Shown: positions 1 through 11,447, counted from the stretch's first letter. The stretch is 64,000 nucleotides of DNA from Roridomyces roridus (GCA_029378245.1 JARKIF010000024.1:763408-827407), one strand, 5' to 3'. Translations and numbers: made by a program. Notes: generated by a model from the letters alone, not told the origin.

Positions 1-222
1 TGCAGGGGAAACGGAGGGGTGAAATCGAAGGTGAGTTTGAAGCCGCTTGTTCTGAGTTGAAGTTGATTTTTTATAACCCAGAGTCGTGTTTTTTCTTCCC
101 TGAGGAATTGCCTGTCAATCTGGATGACTAGTCTACACGCCTTGTTTGTGTTCCTGGAATGGCTTTGATGGTCATTGGTGAGCACCGTTGATTTCGTTGC
201 AGATCGCTCACGTACTTCCTAA
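1..222 (+). CDS. F-box-like family protein, 3' end only (5' part outside window)
   Basis: The first 30 bases encode the conserved C-terminal stretch GKRRGEIE seen at the end of the paralogs at 559-1521 and 4280-5243. It is followed by a GTGAGT donor at 31. An acceptor at 201-202 precedes the sequence that also follows this donor in the paralogs (atcgctca...), and translation would stop at 222. The rest of the gene lies upstream of the window. The function of this family is unknown; an adaptor role like other F-box proteins is only an inference. The intron assignment is by analogy with the paralogs. Confidence 0.5.
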
Positions 223-558
223 AAAATCTGTTGATCGCTGGCCTGAAGAGGATCCTGAGTGGTTTTGGTATATTCAATCGTTATGCAGTTCAATCGGTCT
301 TTAGATCATTTATGTGAGTATCAGGACCAACGATGGCGTGCCTCGGAGAAATACTTATTTACGCCGGGTCGGCTGCGTCAGCGCCAAAGGGCAACGACGG
401 GCCAACTTGACGTCATCGGAGGTAGCCAGAGTCTTGAGCTCAAGAAGCGTTCCTTGACTTGTGCGGTCGGAAGCAAGTCGGAAGCAAGACGTGATTTGTT
501 TGCTCTTATCTACTGTCAGACTGATGCGATTCGGATCATTCTTTCCTTGCCTCACACC

Positions 559-1521
559 ATGACCAGCGATTCCGCTCCAGCCACACTCCCTCCCGAATTA
601 GAGCGCCAAATATTCAAAACCACTGCGGTTTTGCACGAAAAGATGATTCCAACCCTTCTGCTTGTCGCTCGCCGGGTGCACGAGTGGTGAGTGACCTCAA
701 TAGCTTCTTTTTTTTTGTCCCTCACGATACGATCCTGAAGGGTCGAACCGCACCTGTACAGTTTCATCCAGATTTCGCACACGCCAATCAAAAATGGCCA
801 TTTAACAAGACTTGTCCACTGGTTAGATCACAGACCGTCTCATTTCTTCCGCCGAGCTTGCCGTCATCTGGTCCTGATGGACATGGGACTGGAAAACGAG
901 ACTGGATGGAATTCTGCCGATGTGGATCGCCTTCTCCTCACTTGCACCGGAGTCACCAACCTCCTCATATTGGCGTCCAACCCCCTACGGCCCCTCGTAC
1001 CCTGCGTTCCCCAACTGCGACCCACACATCTCATTTTGTTTGGGCAAGCCGTCCCACGCACGACTGTGGCCGAATCCTTCGACTTCCAAGTCCCATTGTT
1101 CCAACACCTCACGCACCTTCAACTAGTCGGAATTACCCAAAAGTACCACGTAGAGTGGCCACACTGGCCCGCTATCGCGGGCCTCTCCACGCTTACCCAT
1201 CTTGCGGTCTTTGCCGAACGAGACGTCCCGGCCTACATCCTCTCCATTCTACCGAATCTGAAAGGGTTCGTCCTTTATGAATTAGACAACTCGGAGATGA
1301 CAAGCCCGGATATGCTTCTTGATCCGCGTATATTCGTGGAATCTGCGTTCGAGTCAGTCGCCAGCTGGTACGTTGGAGCACGAGGTGTGGACGACATTTG
1401 GGTGCGCGCGGATGAATTCATTGCCAGGAAGCGGAGGGGTGAAATCGAGAGTGAGCAAATTCAGAGTTCTTTTCAAGATCGCTCATGGACTTTCCACAGA
1501 ATCCGTTTATCGCTGGCCTAA
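559..1521 (+). CDS. F-box-like expanded-family protein
   Basis: The protein begins with a motif typical of a large Agaricomycete family: PPELERQIFKTTAV followed by IPTLLLVARRVHEW, an F-box-like helical start. Exon 1 is 559-686, ending at a GTGAGT donor inside the Trp codon; the acceptor in 750-800 is uncertain. The second exon reads through ...RPSHFFRRACRHLVL..., a leucine-rich middle with THLILFG, THLQL and THLAV strands, and ends with RADEFIARKRRGEIE near 1448. There a GTGAGC donor may start a last small intron; otherwise the frame runs on to 1521. The leucine-rich spacing suggests a short LRR-like solenoid. It has a close inverted paralog at 4280-5243, with the RTA1-like gene between them. 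Substrate and partner are unknown. Confidence 0.6.
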
Positions 1522-1584
1522 ATAGGATTCTTGGTTCGTCGTTATTCATATCGAGCCCCTGGCTTCATTGTCTGTAATCTTCTC

Positions 1585-2200
1585 GTGTTTTTTGTTCGTT
1601 CATGATGGACAAAGCCAAGGTGCCTCACGAACTGGAACGCAAAATCTGCATACGAGCTGCTCTAGTACATCCAGCCGTCTGTACATCCCGCTCGCACCCA
1701 ACCCCCCTACAGAACCGCTCTCCTCCGGACATTCGATCGTAACCGGATGTCTTCGCCCACGCTGTCTCCTTCCTCTTGTCGTCGAGGCGCAGGCAGAGCT
1801 CATGGTCTCTACCAAACCTCGAGGCACCGTCATGCCACTCGTGCTTCAAATGCTCCCATTCTTCCGACTCATCGCGCACCTGCAGCTATGCCAAATGAAA
1901 CACAAACTTTGCTCCCTCTGCTCACCCACCTCGCGGTGATCACCGAGCGCAACGTCCCCGCGCACCTCCTCCCCACACTCCCGGATCTCTGCGTTTTGGC
2001 AGTGCTTTGAGCGGCGTGGGACGTGGGACGTGGATAGGAAGGAGTGTTTCTCCCATGCCTCTTGATCGGCGTGTGTGCGTGGAACATAAACCGCCGTTTA
2101 TGAGTTGTTGGTTCGATGAGGCGAGGCGTGGGGGAGGATATCGTGATTTGGGCGGAGAGATTTGTTGGGGAAACTGAGGGACGAAATCGAGGTTGAAGCC
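1585..2200 (+). pseudogene. Decayed F-box-like paralog
   Basis: Fragments of the same family appear in order but in different frames. A start-like piece, VPHELERKICIRAALVHP, lies near 1620. A middle piece, LTHLAVITERNVPAHLLPTLP, lies near 1920-1990. A tail resembling GKLRDEIEVEA lies near 2170-2200, just before the next gene. Stops and frame changes separate them, so I read this as a dead copy. It adds a third relic of the family within the first 2.2 kb. Confidence 0.5.
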
Positions 2201-2510
2201 ACTTGTTCCAAGTTGAATCGCTCACTGAGTTTCCAACGCAGCGTCTTGTTTTAGGAATCACCTGGATGATTAGTCTACATTCCATCTTTTCTTGGAATAG
2301 CTTCCGACGGGTGTTGCTGCTTGAACCCTGCGTCACCGCATTATTTCCTCACCCCTGCCTGATGTAGGACACGCCTTATTTTAAGCCAGAGACACTGCAT
2401 TCGGGAACATGCAGTGCTTCGCCGAGAGCCTGATTGACGCCTTCATGTAAAGGCATGCCAACGCAGGCCGTTTTTCTCCCATCCACTGCCCACTCTTCCC
2501 TTCGTCCACC

Positions 2511-3935
2511 ATGACGGCCTCCTCAGTCTTTACCACCGAGCTCCTCGACGCTCGCAGAGAGCCGTTCAACCCATACGGATACGTCCCCACGCGATGGATA
2601 TGTTTCGCTTTTTTCGGGCTCTTCGGGCTTTCCACAGGTCGGTGCACGAGCGTATGTCCGTCGGCTACTAGGCTGACGCGCTATACCTTTTCGAACCACG
2701 TATCCAGTCTTCCACCTCGGACAGTCGATTCGACATCGCGTATGGTGGCTCCTGCCCACTGCTGTGCTTTCTGGGATTCTCGAGGTCATCGGGTGGGCGG
2801 CGAGGTTATGGTCGAGTTTCAGTCCGACCAAGTTGTTGGCTTTTGAGATTCAGTGTGTCTTTCGTTCTTTCGCTACTTACTCAGTGTTGCTGAGAGGTTC
2901 TCTCTACAGAGTCATTGGCACGATCATCGGTGGGTCGCTCGGCGTCTTGCTTTGCTGTCCGGCGCTCAATGAGAAAACAGGGCCGACACCTTTAATCGCC
3001 GCTGATTTCATGATTCTGGGGCGCATTATCAATAGGCTGGGCACGCGCTACAGCCGTCTCTCGCCCAAGTGGTGTAATACACGTTTTTCCTTTCCAAGCT
3101 ACTTGCGAGCTCACTTGATTTAGATTCAATTATATTCTGCAGCTGCGTGAGTGCTATGCTCCTCCTCGCTTGTTGTGCCCGCCGTGCTGACCTCCCGTAG
3201 GATATCATATCATTGAGTGTGCAAGGTTTCGGAGGGACGCTGGCGAGTCTTGCGGTCGGGAAGAGCGAGAGTCCCGATCATGTACGTGGATCTCTCACTG
3301 CCCTCATCATCATTCATGTATCCATGCAGGGAGCGCACATAATGCTGGGCGGGATCATCTTCCAGATGGGTGTGTACTATTTCCACTTTCCCTTCATTGC
3401 ATTTCGATTCCCGCTTCCCGCTCAATGATTAATTCAATTCAATGGCACCTGCAGTAACCATCTCAATATACATCCTCCTCGCCACCGAGTTTTTCGTGCG
3501 GTATTTTTGGGACTGGCCTCTGCGCGGCGATGCAGCGTACCACTCGCTCGCGCTCAACGCCAAGCGGAGTGGACGGGGGGAGCTTGACTCGAAGCTGCGT
3601 GTGATGGTTGGCGCGCTGGCGTTCAACACTGTCTGTCTGCTCATTCGGTGCGTGTCTTATACCCTTTCTCGTACTGGTAACTCATTTTTTGTTTTCGTTC
3701 CGTTTACACTTGCAGAGCGATATACCGAACCCTGGAACTGCTCAACGGCTTCGAAGGGCGCATCATCCGCACGGAGCGCTTCTTCAATATCCTTGATGGT
3801 GGGATGATTCTGCTTGCCATGGTGACCTTCAACGTCGTGCACCCCGGAGTCTACTTGAAGGCCCCTGAGGGCAGGGAGTCATCGGAGGTGGAGATGAGGT
3901 TGAAAGAGGCGGGATTGCTTTATTACAGGCTCTGA
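2511..3935 (+). CDS. RTA1-like seven-transmembrane protein
   Basis: RTA1-family proteins are fungal plasma-membrane or vacuolar proteins linked to lipid translocation and resistance to toxic compounds; the specific substrate here is unknown. Nine exons give 313 residues: 2511-2637, 2708-2852, 2910-2929, 2981-3073, 3124-3146, 3201-3281, 3330-3369, 3455-3647 and 3716-3935. All junctions keep the frame. Family hallmarks are YGYVPTRWICFAFFGLFGLST at the first membrane segment, HLGQSIRHRVWWLLPTAV, EVIGWAARLWS, FMILGRIINRLG, GAHIMLGGIIFQM and GDAAYHSLALNAKRSGRGE. Seven hydrophobic segments are visible. The ATG at 2511 is the first in frame and sits just before the conserved N-terminus. The short exons of 20 and 23 nt are unusual but required for the conserved reading. 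It is the only intact conventional gene in the first 5.5 kb. Confidence 0.82.
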
Positions 3936-4279
3936 GATTTGACAATTGATGGTGAGAACTGTAGTACAGGAAGGACTTTGTAGATATCTTGGACAAGGAC
4001 ATTTCTTGAGATGATGTTTGGTCGTATTAGGATAGTTTTCGCGACGCGTCGAGGTCACATGATTCGGTCATCGCCAGCGGTGATATCTCAATGAAGGCGC
4101 AGTACTAGTCCTGAGTAGATGAGACAAGGCATCATGGAGCCACGTGCACTGGATAATATATAGCAGCTGTCTGAAGATCTCGCGTTCCAGCGTGAGGGAG
4201 CTTCGCTTGTTGGATATTGTCCATCATGAAAGAAAGAAAATTAAGACTCATAGGGGAGTGTAGGCAAGAGTGACAAGGG

Positions 4280-5243
4280 CTAGATAGGAGCGAACATCGA
4301 ATATGAAACCTCTTCAGGCAAGTGATAAACAGATTCTGTAGCAAGTCTGTGAGCGATCCTGAATGAAATAAATACACGCTGCTCACTGGGGATTTCACCC
4401 CTCCGCTTCCTCGCGATGAACTCATCCGCGCGCACCCAGATGTCGTCCCCGCCTTGCGCACCACTACGCCAGAGCGTTTTAAACCGAGACATCGATTCAA
4501 CGAATATGCGCGGATCTCGGGGCATGTCGGGATAACCCATGTGAGTGTAGAAAACGAGTGCGTGTAGATCAGGGAGAATGGAGAGGATGTGGGTCGCGAG
4601 GTCTTGGTCAGGGAAGACTGCAAGATGGGTGAGAGTGGCGAGGCCCGCTAGCGCGGGCCAGTGCGCCCACGTCCGAGACAATGTGTAATTATAATTGCCC
4701 GCGTTTGGGACGTATCGGAGCTGGAGATGAGTGATTGATGCATTGGAACAGAGGGACTCTGAAGTGGAACTCCTGCGGCGGAGTCACGGGGAGGATATTG
4801 CCGAACAATGTCAGGTGCGTGGGGCGCATTTGGCTGACGGTGGATAGGAAGGGTAGCAGAGGATCGAAATCGACCGGGTCGCTGAATATAAAAATCTCGG
4901 TGACCCCAGTGCAGGCGCGAAGAATGCGATCCGCGGAATCCGCGTTCCATCCCGTCCCCAATGCCATGGTCACCAGGAACAGATGACGGCAAGCTTGCGG
5001 GAAGACATGAGACGGTCTGTAGTCCAGCATTCGAAACAGGGCCTCTAGGTAGCTTGTAGCAGATCGAATACACGGGGATGTTCTCGGTGGACGACAGAAA
5101 AAGAAGCTAGGTCACCATTCGTGCACCCGGCGAGCGACAAGCAGAAGGGTTGGAATCATCTTTTCGCGCAAAACTGCGGTGGTTTCAAATATCTCGCGCT
5201 CCAGTTCGGGAGGCAGTGTGGATGGAGCGGAATCGTTGGTCAT
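4280..5243 (-). pseudogene. F-box-like paralog with internal frameshift
   Basis: Transcription would start at 5243. Exon 1 (5243-5116) encodes the family start PPELEREIFETTAV...IPTLLLVARRVHEW and ends at a GTGACC donor. The next exon resumes near 5056 and carries RPSHVFPQACRHLFL and RPTHLTLFGN. Near 4730 the frame is lost: the expected THLQL continues only in another frame, where a duplicated ATCA-like tetranucleotide seems to have been inserted. The rest (HWPALAGLATLTHLAVF...ADEFIARKRRGEIPSEQ) runs on to about 4280. The close match to the copy at 559-1521 on both sides of the shift argues for a recent lesion. A small unrecognised intron is the alternative. Confidence 0.6.
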
Positions 5244-5728
5244 GGTGTGAGGCAAGCGTGATGCGAGGCGTGAGGCTGATCGCATCAGCAGACAAGAGCA
5301 AACAAATCACGTCTTGCCTCCGACCGCACACTCCAATCCAAGTCGAGGTCACCGTCCCGAGGAACGCCATCCCTTAAGGACCTGCTCACGACTCTGGCTA
5401 CCTTCGATGACTGTAAGTTGGCCCTCGTCGACCTAGCCGCCGGCCGGCCCATTGTCAATATGTCTCCTCGCGACTCATCAGGTCCTCGATCTGCCCTTCC
5501 ATACTTGTACGCTTCCATTTCTCGGCAGAATGACACAGATCGTGGAACTACTCACACATGGACCCCCAGCTCAAAGAACAATGCAATCCTCGCGATCAAT
5601 CAATCAATTCGCGATCGCTCTTGTTCTCCGGACCACCTATTGTTCTAGCCGAGAACATATAATCGCCTCCGTATCTGGCATGGACGCTATCTTCCTCTTC
5701 CTCCTACTCGACCCCCCACTCAGCAACC
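5244..5728. other. Intergenic region between divergent F-box-like genes
   Basis: The left part is the upstream region of the left-facing F-box-like copy and resembles the region upstream of the copy at 559. The right part leads to the ATG at 5729. No other coding signal is convincing. The short open frames here lack recognisable motifs. Confidence 0.5.
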
Positions 5729-7727
5729 ATGTCGAAACGCGGACACGCCGAATCTGGCTTGGACACTACCGCCGACGAGCGTCCCTACAAGAGGGTGTTA
5801 TTCCCCTTCCGTGCTCGTGAGATCACCCCCGAGGCAGCCACCCCAGTTGATACCCCGCCTACTTGCTCCAAAAAACGAAGCCGCGCCGAATCGGAGGGCC
5901 CAGACGCTGACGAGCGGCCTGCGAAACGGGTTGCGGTGAGTTTCAAGGTCTTGGTCGTCATCTCATTCCGCTGACTGTCAAGCGCGCAGTCCACACCGCC
6001 CCTTGTTTCTATCGCCAGTCTGCCACACGAGATCCTGGAGGCTATACTGGATATCAGCCTTCCCTCGGCGGCTATGTTTAAGACCCAACCGGCGCCCAGA
6101 TTCCAGCAGATCAACGACGTCTGGCGGGCGTCCATGGCGTTTAGACGAGACATCGTTCTCGTGTGTAAGCTCTGGTGTGAGGTGCGTGTTTGTTCTCCGT
6201 CTTCCCACTTGATTGCTCAAGACCTGACAGCTCGGACGACGCATCCTCTATCGCGAGATCGTCATCCACGATCGGTTTATGCTGCGTGCTCTGCGTCGCA
6301 CGCTCGATGCCCAGCCTGGGCTGGGAGAGCTCGTCCGCTCGATCTACCTACGCACGAACCGCAAAGGCTGCGAAGCCAACAACTACGACGACGCTATGAC
6401 CGAAGTCCTTGTCCGCGTCCTCGAGCTGTGTCCCGATCTCACCCGTTTTGTACACGCCCCACCCGTCAACCATCCCGGAATTCCCCGTCCGCTCCCGACC
6501 CTCGCACCCAACCTCACGGTGCTCAATATCGGTGTGTACAGGGTGGGCTATGGAGAGTACGCGCTGGATCAGCAATGGGTTCCCGACGCGCTGAAGCGAT
6601 CCTGTGGGACGCTCGAGGAGCTCTGGATCACCGCTGCGGACCTCGCTCCCTTGGACAAGATGAGCCTCTCATTCCCGCGTCTTCATACCCTATACCTCCA
6701 CTGCCACGGCTACTCCAAGCGGTTCGCGTCCAAGTGGGAGGTGCCCAAGTTGACCAAACTCACCTTCCTCCCCCTCGCACGCACGGCGTTCGAGGAGCAC
6801 AACTCGCTGACGCCGGTCTTCAAGGAATACACACGCATCCTCAAACAACACGGCGCCGAACTGACGTCACTCGTCTTTCCCCCGCGATACCCCAGACACA
6901 ACGGCAAGAAGGAGAAAACGCATGCGACGTTACTCTCGTTGTGCCCCGCACTAGAACACGTCGTCCTCCCTGCGCTCAAAGCCCCCGACGTCGCTCTCAC
7001 CGTTCCCCTCCCTGGCGTACGTGCCTTGGACATTTGGTGCCGTGATCACTGGGGCGGGACACCCAGCAAACGCGTCCTCGCACGCCTCATCACACGCATC
7101 TTTCCCAACCTCGAGCGCCGCCCTCGCCTCCTTGACCCTACGCTCACACGCGTATTCGTCGACGTTCCCAGTGTGCTGGAGGTCTTGGAGGATTCATCTC
7201 GCGCCCTGCCACCGGCGGAAGTCATTGCTGCCCTCGCTGCAGACGACGCCCCCGAGTCGGACGATGAAGATGTAGGGCAGGAGGAGCAGGAGCCGATTCA
7301 CCGCAATCTACGCCAGAGTCGGCGGGCGTTGCCGGCCGCTGGAGACGTTACGCCCCGGGGACTGCGATATGCCGGCTGTGCGCTGCGGACACGCGAGTTT
7401 GGGGATGGGCTTGGGGTGTATTACCGCCCGGTGTTGCCTACGGCTGAAGACTTGGAGGAGGAGAGTCTGTCGAATCATGTAGAGAAGGAGGAGTCGGCGG
7501 CAGAACAGGAGGGGCATGGGAGGGAATGGGGGTACGGAGTCGAGGAGAGGCTTGATTTCAAGTTGGCGGAGGAGGAGATGATGAAATTGAGAGCGTGGCT
7601 TCGGACGCGACGGGGCCTGCACTTTCGGCCGAGGCTCAGACGCGTTTTGCAGGCCGTGTTGCCTTCCACGCTGTTCGCCCGCCTTGAGCAGGCCGTAGAG
7701 GAGTTGCTGGAAGACGCTCAGTCGTAG
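5729..7727 (+). CDS. F-box protein, 631 residues
   Basis: Probable substrate adaptor of an SCF ubiquitin ligase. Three exons, all phase 0: 5729-5935, 5990-6181 and 6231-7727. The N-terminus is charged and contains two similar basic boxes (DERPYKRV and DERPAKRV), possible nuclear signals. The F-box core follows at about residues 76-130 (SLPHEILEAILDISLP...FRRDIVLVCKLWCELGRRILYREI). Then come leucine-rich repeats with the usual spacing of an F-box/LRR protein (residues about 150-380), and an acidic low-complexity C-terminal region rich in Glu. The sequence is not close to the smaller F-box-like multicopy family around it. The ATG at 5729 sits in a CAACCATG context and opens the only long frame. 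The target protein is unknown. Confidence 0.75.
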
Positions 7728-8113
7728 TTTATCTTTACACGTACGTTGCTGCTGGCGGATGTACTTGAAAATGTATCGGAGACTCGGAGTTAGAAGGAGG
7801 CCGAACTCGGCATCGAATGCTTCCGAGTCGTGACGTGGCTTGCACTTGACCTCACTTGACCTCCTTCCTCCCCATGAAAGAGACCGCATTCTCTCATTGC
7901 CAAGATTCAAACCATGCACGCGGCACGCCATAGGATTCGGAAATGACCCGGAAAAACACATAACAACCGTAGAATATACAGGTACCGCCCGGCTAAAAAT
8001 CGGAAAACATAATCCACCCTCTCTGTCCTCACGCTGGTCTCGAGGTCAATAACCCCGAGCTCGAAGATCCGTTCTTACAACACTCGGCCTTGGCGGCCTT
8101 GGCATTATTTCGG

Positions 8114-8120
8114 TATATAA
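8114..8120 (+). promoter_or_regulatory. TATA-like box of the GH6 gene
   Basis: TATATAA lies 45 nt upstream of the ATG at 8165, in a spacing that fits a short 5' UTR. It is the clearest core-promoter candidate near a conventional gene in the window. No specific cellulase-regulator site was identified. Confidence 0.4.
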
Positions 8121-8164
8121 TCACTTTTTTGGACTCGTCATTTTCCTCAGCAATACCTGGCAAG

Positions 8165-9900
8165 ATGTTGTCCGCTGTCCTGGCTCTCGCTGCGATCCTA
8201 CCTGCTTTCGTGAACGCTCAGGGTGCCGTCTGGTCCCAATGCGGTGGCACCGGTTGGAGTGAGTTTGATTTCGTTCGACTTGGATTGTATCTGACGATCG
8301 TCTCAGCGGGCGCCACCACTTGCGTCTCCGGCGCAACGTGTACCTTTTCCAACCCGTTCTATTCTCAGTGCTTGTTAGTAGCGCCCTACTCCTCCTTGGA
8401 ACGAGTTTTCTGACCCACGGAACAGGCCGAACAGTAACGGAGGTGGAGGCACGACGACTCCGACGAACCCTCCGACGACCAGCTCAGGCCCGACGACTAG
8501 CACAGGCCCGACGTCTGTAAGCTCAGCTCCCTCCGGTCCCAGTCAAACGCCCGCTGCTGGAAACCCCTACGCCGGCCACAACGTGCGTTTGAATCTTCTT
8601 TCATCGAGAAGAGCGTTTGAACTCATGACGTGTCTAGATCTGGCTGACGCCCTTCTACGCTGCTGAAGTTGCCGCCGCCGCTGCCAACATCTCCGACGCA
8701 ACCACCAAAGCCAAGGCGCTCTCCGTTGCCAAAATCCCCACCTTCACTTGGTTCGACACCATCGCCAAGGTCCCCGACTTGGGAACCTACCTCGCCAACG
8801 CCAGCGCTTTGGGCAAATCCTCTGGCACCCCCCAGATCGTCCAGATCATCGTATACGATCTCCCCGACAGAGATTGCGCGGCTGCTGCTTCCAACGGAGA
8901 GTTCAGCATCGCCAATGGCGGGCAGGCCAATTACTTCAACTACATCGACCAGCTTGTCGCTCAGATCAAGCGTACGTGCACTTCTTTCTTCTTTACAATC
9001 CGGGACTGACGTCGGATTTAGCTTTCCCTGATGTCCGTGTTGTTGCCAGTCAGTTTTCGAGTTTAAAATGATATCCCTTTCTCACACTCAATTTCCAGTC
9101 ATCGAACCCGACAGTCTTGCGAACCTTGTCACCAACCTGAGCGTTCAAAAGTGTTCGAACGCGCAGACGACCTACCTCGTTAGTTCCTTTCCTATTTTAT
9201 CTGATACATTCCATTCAACTCAACTGCCGTAGGCTTGCGTGACCTATGCCATCCAGCAGCTTAACAAGCTCGGCAACGTCTACATGTACCTCGATGCCGG
9301 ACACGCTGGCTGGCTCGGCTGGCCCGCAAACTTGCAGCCCGCTGCCACCCTGTTCAATTCGCTGTTCAAGAACGCCGGGTCCCCGAGCTTTGTCCGTGGT
9401 CTGGCGACCAACGTGGCCAACTACAACGCGGTGCGTTTCAATTTTATCTTCACCCTCCACACTTCCCTGATGCATGATTGCCTGCATAGCTCTCTGCTGC
9501 CACCCCCGACCCAATCACCCAGGGCAACTCCAACTACGACGAGATCCACTACATCAACGCCCTCACGCCCCTCCTCTCCTCCTCCGGCTTCCCCCCGCAC
9601 TTCATCGTCGACCAAGGCCGCTCAGGCGTCCAGAACATCCGGCAGCAATGGGGCGACTGGTGCAACGTCAAAGGCGCCGGCTTCGGCACGCGGCCCACGA
9701 GCAACACGGGCGTCACTGCCATCGACGCTATCGTTTGGGCGAAACCCGGGGGCGAGTGTGATGGGACGAGTAATACGAGTTCGGCGAGGTTTGATTTCCA
9801 TTGTGGGTTGTCGGATGCGGACCAGCCGGCCCCTGAGGCGGGAACTTGGTTCCAGGAGTACTTCACCACTCTTGTTACCAAGGCGAACCCTGCGCTTTGA
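8165..9900 (+). CDS. cel6A: Secreted GH6 cellobiohydrolase with CBM1 (Cel6A/CBH II type)
   Basis: Extracellular enzyme that releases cellobiose from the non-reducing end of cellulose. Eight exons give 455 residues: 8165-8258, 8307-8373, 8426-8582, 8638-8971, 9022-9048, 9099-9178, 9233-9430 and 9490-9900. All junctions are GT-AG and in frame. A signal peptide (residues about 1-18) is followed by a CBM1 ([19 protein letters not shown]...YSQC), a Thr/Ser/Pro linker (about 60-105) and the GH6 catalytic domain. Hallmarks are [10 protein letters not shown], holding the catalytic acid Asp and a conserved Cys; [14 protein letters not shown], holding the second conserved Asp; [29 protein letters not shown]; and [10 protein letters not shown]. 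Length and domain order are normal for basidiomycete Cel6A. The gene appears intact and is the clearest housekeeping-type landmark here. Expression on cellulose is expected for the family. Confidence 0.95.
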
Positions 9901-10034
9901 GCTCTTGTATCACATACATATTTGTACTCTTTTACAATAGCAGGTCGAAAATAAAAGATTCGTTGAACGCCTGAGGTGACGCTCGGAGAGAATTCGCGAA
10001 AAAGTACTCATGTGATCGTGTCAGCACCCATGTG

Positions 10035-11340
10035 ATCGCGAGCCTGACCTTCTTCGTGACCTTGACTACATCAGTAAAACGGCCGGTTTGTCTTTGGCGT
10101 CTTTGGCGTCTTTGCCAAGACGTCAAAGACGCCAAAGACAGATTTCCGCCAAAGACATGTGTCTTGGGGATAGCAGGTTCACTTTGCTTTGACAAGACAA
10201 TCTGTCTTGTCAAAGACCGATTGCGGCTTATCCAGGACAGCATGTCCTTTCCAAAGACACCAATCTTAATTCAAAGAGGCACATTTTAGAGAGACAAACT
10301 TCATTCAATTTTACCTACAATACAGATTATCTAAGTACACTGGATTAACAGGATGGATGAAGCTTGCAGCGGGGACTTGGATCAGATGGGTGAGGGTAAG
10401 GAAGTAGAGTAGGGACGAGAGGGTTATGCAGGAGAGGAGTGGATGTAGGGAGTGGGCCACGAAGCTTGAATTTTTGAAACTTGAAGCCAAGCTGCCAGTA
10501 CTAGAAGGCTTGCGTCTTTGAGGTAATAGGACAATTCATGATGGAGGACGCGGGGGAGTATCGAGAGGGGGGGGGGCCAAGAATGGGTGGAGCAGAACAT
10601 GAGAGGGTAACTTGAGTGACTCTTGCATGGCTTGCGGCCGCACTTCGCAGCGACAGAGGCGTAGCCTCTTGACAGGGCCTTCTTGAAGCGGCTTGACATG
10701 GGGCTTCGTTGGTAGGAGAACGAGAGGTGGTGTGGCAGCCGATACTAAGAGCCAGTGGGCACCGTTGAGGACGACGAGGACGGGTCGAGGGCGGGAGGGG
10801 AGAGGGAAGATGGTGGGAGAGACGTGGCAGCGTTACGTTGTCGGCTACTGCCTGAGTCACCCTTCGGAATCTTTTCGGAATGTTGTCTCCGCTGATGCGA
10901 GCGGAGTTTGAATGACTTGACGACAGATCTCCGAGTTCAAGCGCTGTCTTTCAATGATCGGACGTCTTTGGCGTCTTTCTCCAACACCATGTCTTTGGCT
11001 TCTCTAGGGAGTGGATGTCTTTTTTCGTGACTTGTAAAAGATTGGATCGGAACCAAGAGTACAATGTTGACCAAGACAATTCGGACCAGAAAGATATCTG
11101 TCAAAGACGGACACATCCAGCTCTAAGACAAAGACGGCGAAAGATGAGTTTCAAAGACGTAAGACGACCTCCACAAGACAAAGACGCCAAAGCCAAACCG
11201 GCCATTTTACTGATGTATGAGAAACAAGTTGCGCATACTACGCCACGTCTGCCTCTCGAAATATCCTCAGACATCTTCGTCCAATGCCTCCCTCAGTCTC
11301 GACCGCTGGCCATTCGTACTGTATCCAGATTCCACCTGGT
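10035..11340 (+). pseudogene. F-box-like relic split by a TIR element
   Basis: The left piece (about 10035-10068, plus a conserved upstream stretch from about 10010) matches the start of the F-box gene at 13415 (GAGCCTGACC...GACCTTGAC). The right piece (11218-about 11310) continues the same gene with GAGAAACAAGTT...AAATATCCTCAGACATCTTC. The two halves join across the element at 10069-11215 with only a TA duplicated. After about 11310 the homology changes to the upstream region of the next gene. The relic has no complete frame. Confidence 0.7.
10069..11215. mobile_element. Non-autonomous TIR element (MITE-like), 1,147 bp, TA duplication
   Basis: The left end (10069-10105) and the reverse complement of the right end (11179-11215) share about 37 nt with two mismatches, starting CATCAGTAAAA(C/T)GGCCGG. 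TA flanks both ends (10067-10068 and 11216-11217), as expected for a Tc1/mariner-like insertion. The subterminal regions hold about 15 copies of AAAGAC or its complement GTCTTT, pointing inward and outward. The interior has no plausible transposase. The insertion site lies inside an F-box-like gene copy, which confirms the boundaries. The superfamily is inferred from TA alone. Confidence 0.82.
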
Positions 11341-11447
11341 GGAATCTCGGGTGGAGGATCAGTGATTTGACTCACAACTGTGTCCAACATGCCGCATCCG
11401 GATCAAATTGCCGCAAGGCGGTGCTATCCATCTCTACGTCTCCCACC

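Larger units (their letters stand above)
340..5420. repeat. Inverted pair of F-box-like paralogs with shared upstream sequence
   Basis: The right-facing copy (about 340-1525) and the left-facing copy (about 5420-4270) are related over coding sequence and over the region upstream of the ATG. Shared upstream pieces include the block around 395-530 and its reverse complement around 5290-5420 (for example GTGCGGTCGGA and ACGTGATTTGTTTGCTC). The arms flank the RTA1-like gene at 2511-3935 and the relic at 1585-2200. This is duplication in inverted orientation. Extent and identity are estimated by eye. Confidence 0.55.

Noticed and set aside
6074..7045. 323-codon frame overlapping the F-box gene
   Set aside because: Out-of-frame translation of F-box exons 2 and 3; the F-box and LRR pattern is only in the annotated frame.
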